Assembly (NCBI GenBank): GCA_021793035.1
Contig: JAJYTM010000029.1
Location: 1-7,863, forward strand
DNA from: Microcaldota archaeon
GTDB lineage: Archaea; Micrarchaeota; Micrarchaeia; Micrarchaeales; Micrarchaeaceae
Length of the DNA: 7,863 bases
Reading direction: 5' to 3'
The position numbers and the translations under genes are program-made. Positions 1-6,216 of this stretch are shown here, in pieces; positions within the stretch are counted from its first letter, which is position 1, and the number at the start of each line of letters is the position of its first letter. The notes below the pieces were generated by a model. It did no database searches and was not told where the DNA came from. It saw only the letters and a program-made list of their open reading frames with translations.

Positions 1-428
1 TCAACCACGCGACGAAGCACCTCGTTGACTTGTTCAACAAGGAGACCGACGTGGAAAAGAAGAAGGAGCTGGCAGACATGATATATAGGGTGGATCTAGC
101 ATATACGGCAAGCATAAGTGAGTGGGAGCAATCGGAGCGCACCACGCACAATGAAATAATAACGGTATTCAATCAGCTGAACAGCATGCTCCAGTCACTA
201 TATCCTAATGCAAACACGCAGCCTGAAGATGAGAAACTCAGGAAGGAACTGCAGAAGATAAGCGAGGAGCATGCAGCATACATGTATAGGCTGCTGAAAG
301 GAAGGACCCTGCAGATGCCCACGAATACATCAAGCACCGCAGACATGCTCAGACCTGCTCATCACGCGAGCACGACTGCAGAAGCTACAGGGCCTACGAG
401 TAACATCAAGACTCCGACAAAGGAATGA
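1..428 (+). CDS. hypothetical protein, C-terminal part (5' end outside window)
   Basis: The reading frame is open from the first full codon (position 3) with no stop before TGA at 426-428, so this is the C-terminal part of a longer gene. A TTG at 30 could serve as a start, but nothing supports it over read-through from the left edge. The visible protein is about 141 residues. The first two thirds are charged and probably helical, rich in Glu, Lys and Leu (for example EKKKELADM and EKLRKELQKISEEH), suggesting coiled-coil or helical-bundle structure. The last roughly 40 residues are low-complexity, rich in Thr, Ser, Pro and Ala, and probably disordered. There is no membrane segment or catalytic motif in this part. 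I do not recognise the family. A terminator-like hairpin follows. Confidence 0.65.
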   Translation, partial: NHATKHLVDLFNKETDVEKKKELADMIYRVDLAYTASISEWEQSERTTHNEIITVFNQLNSMLQSLYPNANTQPEDEKLRKELQKISEEHAAYMYRLLKGRTLQMPTNTSSTADMLRPAHHASTTAEATGPTSNIKTPTKE

Positions 429-456
429 CGGGCAAAGCCTATAACGCGATATATGT

Positions 457-507
457 CCTGACGCACGCACTGCGTTAGGCTTTTCTTTTTTTCCTTTCAT
501 TTTCTTA
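457..507 (+). terminator. hairpin plus T-rich tract, likely terminator of the upstream gene
   Basis: Positions 457-465 (CCTGACGCA) pair with 471-479 (TGCGTTAGG): nine base pairs, one of them G-U, around a 5-base loop. The stem is followed at once by an almost pure pyrimidine tract, 481-507, with a run of seven T and several of three to five. Archaeal RNA polymerase terminates at T-rich tracts; a strong hairpin just before one resembles a bacterial intrinsic terminator. It lies 28 bases after the stop of the partial gene and ends 2 bases before the dTMP kinase ATG. It should therefore separate the two transcripts, or act as a leader element if transcription of the kinase gene begins upstream of it. 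Confidence 0.6.
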
Positions 508-509
508 AT

Positions 510-1088
510 ATGTTAATAGCCATAGAGGGCATAGACGGTTCTGGCAAGAGCACTCAGGCAAGCCTTCTCTACGATTCCTTAAGGAAGAACAACAAGGTCT
601 TTCTCACAAAGGAGCCGAGCAAGGGCCTAATAGGGGTGTCTATAAGGGAGCTCCTGCACAGGAACGACCTTTCGCCGATGGCAATGCAGATGCTTTTTGC
701 GGCTGACAGGGAAGAGCACATATCGAAAACAATAGTGCCGAAGCTCGATGAGGGCTACCACGTTATAACCGACAGGTACAACCTATCCACGCTTGCATAC
801 GGCATGGCATCAGGGATAGACAGGAAACGCCTTGAAGGGATATGCTACGGCATTCCAGAGCCCACAATCACCTTCGTGCTTGATATAGGCGGGGATAAAG
901 CATACAATAGGCTCAAGGCTCTTGGGAAAGAACTCTCGGTATTCGAGAAGCAGGAATTCCTAGAAAGGGCAAGGGATGCGTATCTGGAGCTTGTCCAGGG
1001 AAGGCAGAACTGCTTCGTGATAGACTCAAGCAAGCCGATAAAAAGGGTAAGCGCCGAGATGCTCAATACCGTGAATGAGCACATATAA
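510..1088 (+). CDS. tmk: thymidylate (dTMP) kinase
   Basis: Phosphorylates dTMP to dTDP with ATP in the cytoplasm, an essential step of dTTP supply for DNA synthesis. The 192-residue product is close to the usual 190-215. The P-loop GIDGSGKST is at residues 7-15, an EPS motif (EPG/EPT in relatives) at 35-37 and FAADREEH at 63-70. The TDRY motif that binds the nucleotide monophosphate is at 87-90, followed by STLAYG. The lid-like stretch is around 136-146, followed by FLERARDAYLEL, typical of the family. The ATG at 510 places the P-loop at the standard distance from the N-terminus. There is no Shine-Dalgarno sequence and the upstream bases are pyrimidine-rich, so a very short leader is possible. 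Its downstream neighbour is an opposite-strand tRNA, so it looks monocistronic. Confidence 0.95.
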   Translation: MLIAIEGIDGSGKSTQASLLYDSLRKNNKVFLTKEPSKGLIGVSIRELLHRNDLSPMAMQMLFAADREEHISKTIVPKLDEGYHVITDRYNLSTLAYGMASGIDRKRLEGICYGIPEPTITFVLDIGGDKAYNRLKALGKELSVFEKQEFLERARDAYLELVQGRQNCFVIDSSKPIKRVSAEMLNTVNEHI

Positions 1089-1102
1089 CCCCTAAACGCA
1101 AG

Positions 1103-1174
1103 TGGGCCCGAGGAGAATCGAACTCCTGATCTTCTCCGTGTGAGGGAGACGTCTTACCATTCGACTACGAGCCC
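1103..1174 (-). tRNA. tRNA-Val (anticodon CAC)
   Basis: On the minus strand a complete cloverleaf folds. The acceptor GGGCTCG pairs with CGGGCCC (one G-U pair). The D arm is GTCG/AGAC with GG in the loop, and the anticodon stem is TCTCC/GGAGA around the loop CTCACAC. A 5-base variable loop follows, then T arm AGGAG/CTCCT with loop TTCGATT. The discriminator is A at 1103. The anticodon is CAC (complement of 1140-1142), which reads the valine codon GTG. The gene is 72 nt with no intron, and CCA is not encoded, so it must be added after transcription. It faces away from the cobalamin adenosyltransferase gene and converges on tmk. Seven-base complementary sequences flank it on both sides (see findings). 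Confidence 0.95.
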
Positions 1175-1208
1175 CTTATGTGCGTTTGAAAATTGGCACT
1201 TATCCATT

Positions 1209-1228
1209 GTTCTTAAATATTAATATAC
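1209..1228. promoter_or_regulatory. shared divergent AT-rich promoter (tRNA-Val and cobalamin adenosyltransferase)
   Basis: The stretch TTAAATATTAATATA is nearly symmetric and reads as a TATA box (box A) on both strands. On the plus strand its centre is about 25 bases before the second ATG (1241) of the adenosyltransferase gene, which would give a leaderless transcript. On the minus strand it lies about 26 bases from position 1187, which would give the tRNA a leader of about 13 nt. It is the only good TATA-like element between the two genes. Start sites are inferred from spacing only. Confidence 0.5.
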
Positions 1229-1234
1229 TTAACT

Positions 1235-1786
1235 ATGAATATGGCAAAGTTTTACACCGGCCTCGGCGACAGCGGCGACACGTTCATAGGGAAGGCCAAG
1301 CTAGGCAAGAACAGCGAGCTCATGTACGCGATAGGCGATGTAGACGAGCTCAATTCAAGCATTGGCCTCGCCCTTATGCACATAAAGGACAAGGAGGTCA
1401 GGGAAACTCTTGATGCGGTACAGAACCACCTATTCATAATCGGCGCGCAGATAATATCATATGTCAACAGCACGTTCAAGCCCAAGCGCGGCATAACAAA
1501 AGAGGACGTGAAATTCATAGAGGACAAAATAGAAGCCTTCAGCAAAAAGGTACCGGAACTGAAGGGCTTCGTGCTACCCCGGGGCGTCGAAGGCGCCGAG
1601 TTTCTCCACAGCTCAAGGGCGATAACGCGCAGGGCCGAGAGGTCGGTAGTGCAGGCGAAGAGCAAAGGCTTCAATATAGATGGCGAGATAATACGGTACC
1701 TCAACCGGCTCTCCTCACTGCTTTTCGTACTGGCCCTTTACATAAACAACAGGGCAGGCTTCGAAGAGAAGAACCCATCATACTAG
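1235..1786 (+). CDS. PduO/MMAB-type cob(I)alamin adenosyltransferase
   Basis: Transfers the 5'-deoxyadenosyl group of ATP to cob(I)alamin to form adenosylcobalamin (vitamin B12 coenzyme); the family forms cytosolic trimers of helical bundles. The 183-residue product has the ATP-binding motif TGLGDSGDT at 8-16, GDVDELN at 34-40 and FVLPRG at 112-117. HSSRAITRRAER at 125-136 is the hallmark arginine-rich motif, and YLNRLSSLLFVLAL follows at 155-168. Two family positions look altered: the usual FVLPGG has Arg for Gly, and the usual YLNRLSD has Ser for Asp. The start may be ATG 1235 or ATG 1241; TATA spacing slightly favours 1241. No B12-dependent enzyme or other B12 gene lies in the window, so the role here may be salvage of imported corrinoid. 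The family call is firm; activity is inferred. Confidence 0.9.
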   Translation: MNMAKFYTGLGDSGDTFIGKAKLGKNSELMYAIGDVDELNSSIGLALMHIKDKEVRETLDAVQNHLFIIGAQIISYVNSTFKPKRGITKEDVKFIEDKIEAFSKKVPELKGFVLPRGVEGAEFLHSSRAITRRAERSVVQAKSKGFNIDGEIIRYLNRLSSLLFVLALYINNRAGFEEKNPSY

Positions 1787-1820
1787 CATATCTTATCCCT
1801 CTGCTGCCGCACCAGGTATT

Positions 1821-1831
1821 CTATGCCATAG
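1821..1831. repeat. 11-base palindrome CTATG-C-CATAG upstream of the aIF5B TATA box
   Basis: CTATG and CATAG form a perfect inverted repeat around a single C. With one bulged base, the symmetry extends to ATTC-TATG / CATAGGAAT (about 1818-1835). It sits 5 bases before the first TATA-like box, where an archaeal regulator or BRE-proximal activator could bind. No second copy was noticed in the window. It could be chance in AT-rich DNA. Confidence 0.25.
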
Positions 1832-1836
1832 GAATG

Positions 1837-1878
1837 CATATATTATTTGTCTGAGCAAACATATTGTTGTACTATAAC
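1837..1878 (+). promoter_or_regulatory. putative promoter region of the aIF5B gene
   Basis: Two TATA-like elements precede the aIF5B gene: CATATATTA at 1837-1845 (predicted leader about 45 nt) and TACTATAAC at 1870-1878 (predicted leader about 12 nt). GGTG at 1902-1905 is a possible weak Shine-Dalgarno sequence 6 bases before the ATG. The 125-base gap after the adenosyltransferase gene, together with these boxes, argues for separate transcription. An imperfect palindrome just upstream is described separately. Confidence 0.4.
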
Positions 1879-1911
1879 TCACTTATCTCCCGCTGCTCGC
1901 TGGTGTGAATC

Positions 1912-3669
1912 ATGATAAGGCAACCTATCATATGCGTAATGGGCCATGTAGACCATGGCAAGACTACATTGCTAGACAAGATAAGGAACAGCACCATAGC
2001 CGCCAAAGAGGCGGGGGGCATAACGCAGCACATAGGCGCGAGCGAAGTGCCTATAAGCATTGTAGAAAAAATATGCGGCCCTATGCTCAAGGCTTCCGGT
2101 TCGAAGATAACCATACCCGGCCTTTTGTTCATAGACACCCCGGGCCATGAGGCATTCACGAACCTGAGGAAGAGGGGAGGTAGCGTCTCAGACCTCGCCA
2201 TACTCGTTGTAGACATAACCAAGGGGTTCGAGCCCCAGACAATAGAAGCGATAAACATCCTGCGCGAATACAAAACGCCATTCATAGTCGCGGCCAACAA
2301 GGTGGACCTTATAACCGGCTGGAACAGCGCCAAGACGAGCAGCATAATGGAGTCGCTGAAGCAGCAGAACAGTTACGTCACTGCAGAGCTTGACAAGCGG
2401 ATGTACGAGCTTATGGGCAAGCTAGGCGAGCTGGGCTTCGGCAGCGAGAGGTTCGACCGCATAACCGACTTCAAGGCAGAGCTCGCCATAGTGCCGCTGA
2501 GCGCCAAGACAGGGGAAGGCATAGCCGAGCTGCTCATGCTCGTTACTGGCCTTTCGCAGAAGTTCCTCGAGATGAAGCTTTCCATAGAGGTTAATGGCCC
2601 CGGTAAGGGCAGCATACTCGAGAGGAAGGAGATAACAGGCCTGGGCATGACCATAGACGTAATACTCTATGACGGCATGCTGCACGTCAACGACACAATA
2701 GCGTTCGCAACTCCTGACTCTGTTGCTACTGCAAGGATAAAGGCTCTCCTTAAGCCGAAGCCCTTGCATGAGATGCGCGAATCTGCGAGCAAGTTCAAGC
2801 AGGTCGACAGCGTATATGCTGCTAGCGGCATTAAGATAAGCGGCAATGGCCTCGACGAAGCGCTTCCCGGCTCCCCAATAATACAGGTAGTTGACAACAA
2901 CTACGCAGAGCAGATAAAGGCCGAGATAGGCGATGTCTTTGCAGCTGACGACAAGGGTGTCGTGCTCAAGGCCGACTCCATAGGGAGCATAGAGGCCCTT
3001 ACCCGGTTGCTCAAGGCCGAAGGTTTCTCGATAAGCAAGAAGGGCCTCGGAGAGGTGACGAAAAGGGACATACTTGATGCATTCTCGATGCATGCGACCG
3101 ATCCTAAGGGTGCGGCCGTAATAGCTTTCAACGTCAATGTAGATAGCGAGGCCGCAGATACCGCCAGGTACAGCGGCATAAAGATAATAGAGGGCAACAT
3201 AATCTACAAGATAATAGACGACTACAAGGCGTATGTAGAGGAGATCGAGAAGCTATCAAAGGAACAGATGGAGAAGGACGTGATATTCCCGGCAGAGATC
3301 CATATACTCAGGGATAGCTGCTTCAGGGTATCGCATCCTGCAATATTCGGGATGACGGTCATATCCGGAAGGGTGAAGCCAGGCGACGTGATCATGAATG
3401 AAGAGGGCGAGGTCATAGGCAGGGTGAAAGGCATACAGAATGATAAGACACCTGTAGATTCAGCGAAGACGGGTGATACGATGGCAATGTCAATGGATGA
3501 GCCCACTTTCGGCAGGCAGATAAAGGACGATGACGTGCTCTACACCCGCGTTAGGGACAGCGACGAGAAGCTGCTGCTCTACAAGGCCCCAGACCTACTT
3601 GGCGATGATGAGAAGGCACTGCTCAACAAGATAATCGGGATAAAGAAGCAGGCGAAGGGAGAGCAATAA
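1912..3669 (+). CDS. infB: translation initiation factor aIF5B (IF2-like GTPase)
   Basis: Ribosome-dependent GTPase that promotes initiator tRNA positioning and subunit joining in archaeal translation initiation. All five G motifs are present: G1 GHVDHGKT at 11-18, G2 GGITQHIGA at 35-43, G3 DTPGHE at 75-80, G4 NKVD at 129-132 and G5 SAKTGEG at 197-203. The switch sequence ITQHIGA and the insert of about 60 residues between G4 and G5 are typical of aIF5B/eIF5B rather than bacterial IF2. Domain II follows from about residue 220 and the AASGIKI region begins domain III near 305. The C-terminal beta-barrel domain IV contains FRVSHPAIFGMTVISGRVKPGD. At 585 residues it matches the compact archaeal form of about 600, with no N-terminal extension and no intein in the GTPase motifs. 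ATG 1912 places G1 at the usual distance from the N-terminus. Confidence 0.97.
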   Translation: MIRQPIICVMGHVDHGKTTLLDKIRNSTIAAKEAGGITQHIGASEVPISIVEKICGPMLKASGSKITIPGLLFIDTPGHEAFTNLRKRGGSVSDLAILVVDITKGFEPQTIEAINILREYKTPFIVAANKVDLITGWNSAKTSSIMESLKQQNSYVTAELDKRMYELMGKLGELGFGSERFDRITDFKAELAIVPLSAKTGEGIAELLMLVTGLSQKFLEMKLSIEVNGPGKGSILERKEITGLGMTIDVILYDGMLHVNDTIAFATPDSVATARIKALLKPKPLHEMRESASKFKQVDSVYAASGIKISGNGLDEALPGSPIIQVVDNNYAEQIKAEIGDVFAADDKGVVLKADSIGSIEALTRLLKAEGFSISKKGLGEVTKRDILDAFSMHATDPKGAAVIAFNVNVDSEAADTARYSGIKIIEGNIIYKIIDDYKAYVEEIEKLSKEQMEKDVIFPAEIHILRDSCFRVSHPAIFGMTVISGRVKPGDVIMNEEGEVIGRVKGIQNDKTPVDSAKTGDTMAMSMDEPTFGRQIKDDDVLYTRVRDSDEKLLLYKAPDLLGDDEKALLNKIIGIKKQAKGEQ

Positions 3670-3679
3670 TTTTACTTCG

Positions 3680-3710
3680 ATACAGTTTATATTGTATGCT
3701 ATTTTTAATG
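3680..3710 (+). terminator. weak T-rich termination region after the aIF5B gene
   Basis: A short inverted repeat, ATACA at 3680-3684 and TGTAT at 3693-3697, is followed by TTTTT at 3702-3706, in a strongly AT-rich 87-base gap between two same-strand genes. The stem is only five pairs, so the T run would be the active part under the known archaeal mechanism. Read-through into the methionine adenosyltransferase gene cannot be excluded. Confidence 0.3.
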
Positions 3711-3729
3711 TTATGCCGCATATTATGTA

Positions 3730-3742
3730 ATAATTTTAAAGG
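3730..3742 (+). promoter_or_regulatory. putative TATA box of the methionine adenosyltransferase gene
   Basis: The AT-rich element ATAATTTTAAAGG is centred about 21 bases before ATG 3757, close to the spacing that places transcription start at or just by the start codon. A leaderless mRNA is therefore likely, consistent with the absence of a Shine-Dalgarno sequence before 3757. Confidence 0.4.
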
Positions 3743-3756
3743 CTAATTATTCATAT

Positions 3757-4992
3757 ATGAATAACAGCCCGATAAGGCAGAGTGAGACAATGGCTAACAT
3801 AAGACTGAACTACTCTGGCAAGTACACCATAAACGACCAGCCAGTGGAATATGTGGAGAGGAAAGGAAAGGGGCACCCGGACACATTGATAGACGGCATA
3901 GTGGAGAATGCCAGCATCAAGCTGGGCAGTGAATACAATGAAGCCTTCGGCGCTGTCCTCCACCACAACCTTGACAAGGGGCTAATAGTGGGCGGAGAGG
4001 CGAAAGTGCGTTTCGGCGGCGGCGAGATAACGAAGCCCATAGAGGTGATAATAGCGGGCAGAGCGGCGAGGGAGCATAAAGGGTCAAGGATCGATGTGGA
4101 TAGGGTTGTTATGGATTCTGCGAAGGAGTACCTGAAGGAGAATACGCGGTTCCTAGATCTTGATAATGAAGTCCGCTTCGTCTCGAAGGTAAATACGGGC
4201 TCTAGCGATCTTAACGGGGTTTTCAGCAGAGGGGATTCGATGCCTCTTGCTAACGACACATCATTCGGGATAGGCTTCGCGCCGCTCAGCGATACGGAAC
4301 GCCTCGCGCTGGAGACCGAGAGATACCTGAACAGCAAGGAGTACAAGGCCGCGATGCCCATGGTGGGCGAGGACATTAAGGTCATGGGGGTGAGAGAGGG
4401 AGGCAGCATAACACTCACTATTGCAATAGCCTTCGTGTCAAAGTTCATCAACAGCACCGACGAATACATGAAATACAAGGAAAGAGTAAGGAATGACGTG
4501 CTTGCGTTCTCCAAGAAGATAACTGATAAGGAGGTTAGCATAGTGATAAACAACGGCGATTCGGGCGCTGACGGCAGCGTTTACATAACAAAGTCAGGCC
4601 TCAGCTGCGAGGCAGGCGACGATGGCTCGGTAGGCAGGGGCAACAGGGTCAACGGCATAATAACGCCTTTCAGGCATATGAGCCTCGAGGCGGCATACGG
4701 CAAGAACCCCATAAACCACGTGGGCAAGATATACAGCGTTGTTGCGGACCGGATCGCAGCCGATATAATAAAGGAGCAGCCAGATATAGGGGAATGCACC
4801 GTATACATGGTTTCGCAGATAGGTAGGAGGATAGACGACCCAAAGAACGTCCAGATAGAAATATCGGCGGCCAATAAGGCCGAATACGAGCGCCTGTCAG
4901 GCAAGGCAAAACTCGTAGCAGAGAGCGCATTGGGAGGCATGAAGGATTTTGCCTACGACTTCGTCAACGGAAAGTACCGCATAGTCAGCTGA
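3757..4992 (+). CDS. mat: S-adenosylmethionine synthetase, archaeal type
   Basis: Makes S-adenosylmethionine from methionine and ATP, supplying methyl groups to RNA, protein and DNA methylases. The sequence belongs to the archaeal MAT family, which is very divergent from bacterial MetK. ERKGKGHPDTLIDGI lies at about 34-48, HHNLDKGLIVGGEA at 69-82 and ANDTSFGIGFAPLSDTE in the middle. NNGDSGADGSVY is near 265-276, EAGDDGSVGRGNRVNG near 285-300 and GKNPINHVGKIY near 315-326. Length is 411 residues, against about 400 for the family. A start at ATG 3790 (MANIRLNYSGK) would give 400 residues, more like relatives, whereas TATA spacing favours 3757; the start is unsettled. The gene converges on the rpoF operon, with only 18 bases between the stop codons. 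Confidence 0.95.
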   Translation: MNNSPIRQSETMANIRLNYSGKYTINDQPVEYVERKGKGHPDTLIDGIVENASIKLGSEYNEAFGAVLHHNLDKGLIVGGEAKVRFGGGEITKPIEVIIAGRAAREHKGSRIDVDRVVMDSAKEYLKENTRFLDLDNEVRFVSKVNTGSSDLNGVFSRGDSMPLANDTSFGIGFAPLSDTERLALETERYLNSKEYKAAMPMVGEDIKVMGVREGGSITLTIAIAFVSKFINSTDEYMKYKERVRNDVLAFSKKITDKEVSIVINNGDSGADGSVYITKSGLSCEAGDDGSVGRGNRVNGIITPFRHMSLEAAYGKNPINHVGKIYSVVADRIAADIIKEQPDIGECTVYMVSQIGRRIDDPKNVQIEISAANKAEYERLSGKAKLVAESALGGMKDFAYDFVNGKYRIVS

Positions 4993-5010
4993 AACCGCAA
5001 TGAAGCAGTA

Positions 5011-5604
5011 TCAGGCATCGAACCTAGCGCCCAGCGGCTTATACTCGTTGCGGAGTATGCCGAATATGACGTCGTCTGCAAATCCACCGTTCGCACTGCC
5101 TTCAACTCTAGAGTTTTTGCGCTTAACGCCCTCCTTCGTAAACCCTACGCCTTGGAGTATGCGTATCGACCGCTCATTGAAACCGAATGCGCCTGCGTAG
5201 ACCCTGTTAAGCCCGAGCTTCTCGAAAGCGGTCTCGAGCATCAGGTTCGCCGCCTGCTTCCCGTATCCATTGCCCCAGTAATTCTTCCCTACCCAGTACC
5301 CTATCTCCGCCTTCATGTTTATGGTATCAATATTGGTTATGCCGCATACGCCCACAAGCGACGAATCGTCAACCTTCTTTATTGCGAAATGGAACTCCCT
5401 GCCTGCGGCAGATGCGCTAATAGCGTTCTGCACGAACGACACCGCGTTCTCAAGCGTATAAGGATACGGGAAGCTGCCCATGAAAGCGATGCTGCTGGCT
5501 ATGTCCTTGTCATTTGCCTGTATGGCTATGCTCTCCGCATCCTGCATAGATATAGACTCAAGATATATGCGGAAGCCCCCGTACGAAACTTTCAATGGTA
5601 CCAC
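5011..5604 (-). CDS. GNAT-family N-acetyltransferase (RimJ/RimL-like)
   Basis: Probably transfers acetyl from acetyl-CoA to an amine; the substrate is unknown. The 197-residue product has the GNAT fold signatures in order: FHFAIKKVDDSSLVGVCGI (beta strands, 71-89) and EIGYWVGKNYWGNGYG (strand 4 and acetyl-CoA loop, 100-115). LMLETAFEKLGLNRVYAG and NERSIRILQGVGF (143-155, the conserved Asn and GF near the C-terminus) follow. The pattern resembles the Acetyltransf_3/RimJ group, which includes ribosomal-protein N-terminal acetyltransferases and small-molecule enzymes. The start is GTG at 5604, directly after the TGA of the DUF655 gene, suggesting translational coupling; TTG at 5595 is an alternative. 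It is last in the rpoF-DUF655 operon, where many archaea carry ksgA. Confidence 0.88.
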   Translation of the reverse strand: MVPLKVSYGGFRIYLESISMQDAESIAIQANDKDIASSIAFMGSFPYPYTLENAVSFVQNAISASAAGREFHFAIKKVDDSSLVGVCGITNIDTINMKAEIGYWVGKNYWGNGYGKQAANLMLETAFEKLGLNRVYAGAFGFNERSIRILQGVGFTKEGVKRKNSRVEGSANGGFADDVIFGILRNEYKPLGARFDA

Positions 5605-6183
5605 TCAAAACTGGCGCTTGTGGAAATACGGCTTCACAAAAAGGTAGAACCGCTGCTCGCCCTGCAGCTCCTCTATTATCCTCTCCTCTATGAGCTTCAC
5701 CGGGTCCTGGAGCAAAGGTATGCGGTTGGTTATGTCATCGAAGCTTTCGAAGGGCTTCGCCGATCGCTCCTTCAATATCGCATTGAGGTGCTTCTTTCCC
5801 ACTCCGGGAAGCAGCTCAAGCGAATGCTGCCTTATGTTCACTGCTCCAGCAGTATTGAACACGTTGACGAACCTCTTCTCGTCCTCCTTTATCATCCTGG
5901 TTATTATGGCTGGCATGTTGCCCTTGGCTGTCTGCGTAAGCTCGTTGTAAGTTATCCTTGACTTTATGAGCGAAATCTTGTCCCTCTCCCCCTGCCCTAT
6001 GTAGACCTTCTCGCCTATTGTCAATATCGCGTCGGGCTTCGTTGTGGCTTCGAGAAGGGTAAACCAGCTGGCGCCTATCAGCTGCGCGAGCGGTTCCGTC
6101 CTTGTAGAAGAAGACTTGCCGGTGAACATGAAGTCGAGTACGTATGAATACTCCTCCTTCCTGTCTTCGCTATACTCTTGCAT
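5605..6183 (-). CDS. DUF655 family protein (OB-fold plus helix-hairpin-helix), predicted nucleic-acid-binding
   Basis: This is the archaeal DUF655/COG1491 family, predicted to bind RNA or DNA; its exact function is not established. In the 192-residue product an N-terminal beta-rich OB-like region (about 11-80) contains YVLDFMFTGKSS and the typical EKVYIGQGERDKI. A helix-hairpin-helix follows at about 122-140 (LELLPGVGKKHLNAILKER), and then the characteristic FESFDDITNRIPLLQDPVKLIEERIIEEL segment is split across 145-173. The tail GEQRFYLFV is also typical. ATG 6183 is preceded by a good Shine-Dalgarno-like AGGGGAGTG at 6189-6197, 5 bases upstream, the best in the window. It follows rpoF by 33 bases and is coupled to the GNAT gene. 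The rpoF-DUF655 order is conserved across many archaea, suggesting a job in transcription, rRNA processing or translation. Confidence 0.9.
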   Translation of the reverse strand: MQEYSEDRKEEYSYVLDFMFTGKSSSTRTEPLAQLIGASWFTLLEATTKPDAILTIGEKVYIGQGERDKISLIKSRITYNELTQTAKGNMPAIITRMIKEDEKRFVNVFNTAGAVNIRQHSLELLPGVGKKHLNAILKERSAKPFESFDDITNRIPLLQDPVKLIEERIIEELQGEQRFYLFVKPYFHKRQF

Positions 6184-6216
6184 GCTTTCACTCCCCTATT
6201 CGTATGCATCTGAACA

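Noticed and set aside
1180..1413. A 77-residue plus-strand frame overlapping the start of the cobalamin adenosyltransferase gene
   Set aside because: It is Arg/Gln/His-rich, lacks motifs and is out of frame with the well-supported adenosyltransferase.
2422..3093. A 223-residue minus-strand open frame inside the aIF5B gene
   Set aside because: It overlaps conserved aIF5B domains and has no recognisable motif or promoter; antisense shadow.
1912..3669. Possible intein in aIF5B
   Set aside because: All five GTPase motifs are uninterrupted and the total length of 585 residues leaves no room for an intein.
3810..4553. A 247-residue minus-strand open frame opposite the methionine adenosyltransferase gene
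   Set aside because: The plus-strand protein matches the archaeal MAT family throughout. The antisense frame is Ser/Leu-rich without motifs and is an artefact of the few stop triplets on the reverse strand.
5152..5961. A 269-residue plus-strand open frame across the GNAT and DUF655 genes
   Set aside because: It spans the junction of two well-supported minus-strand genes, and its Tyr/Leu/Arg/His-rich composition is typical of an antisense shadow.
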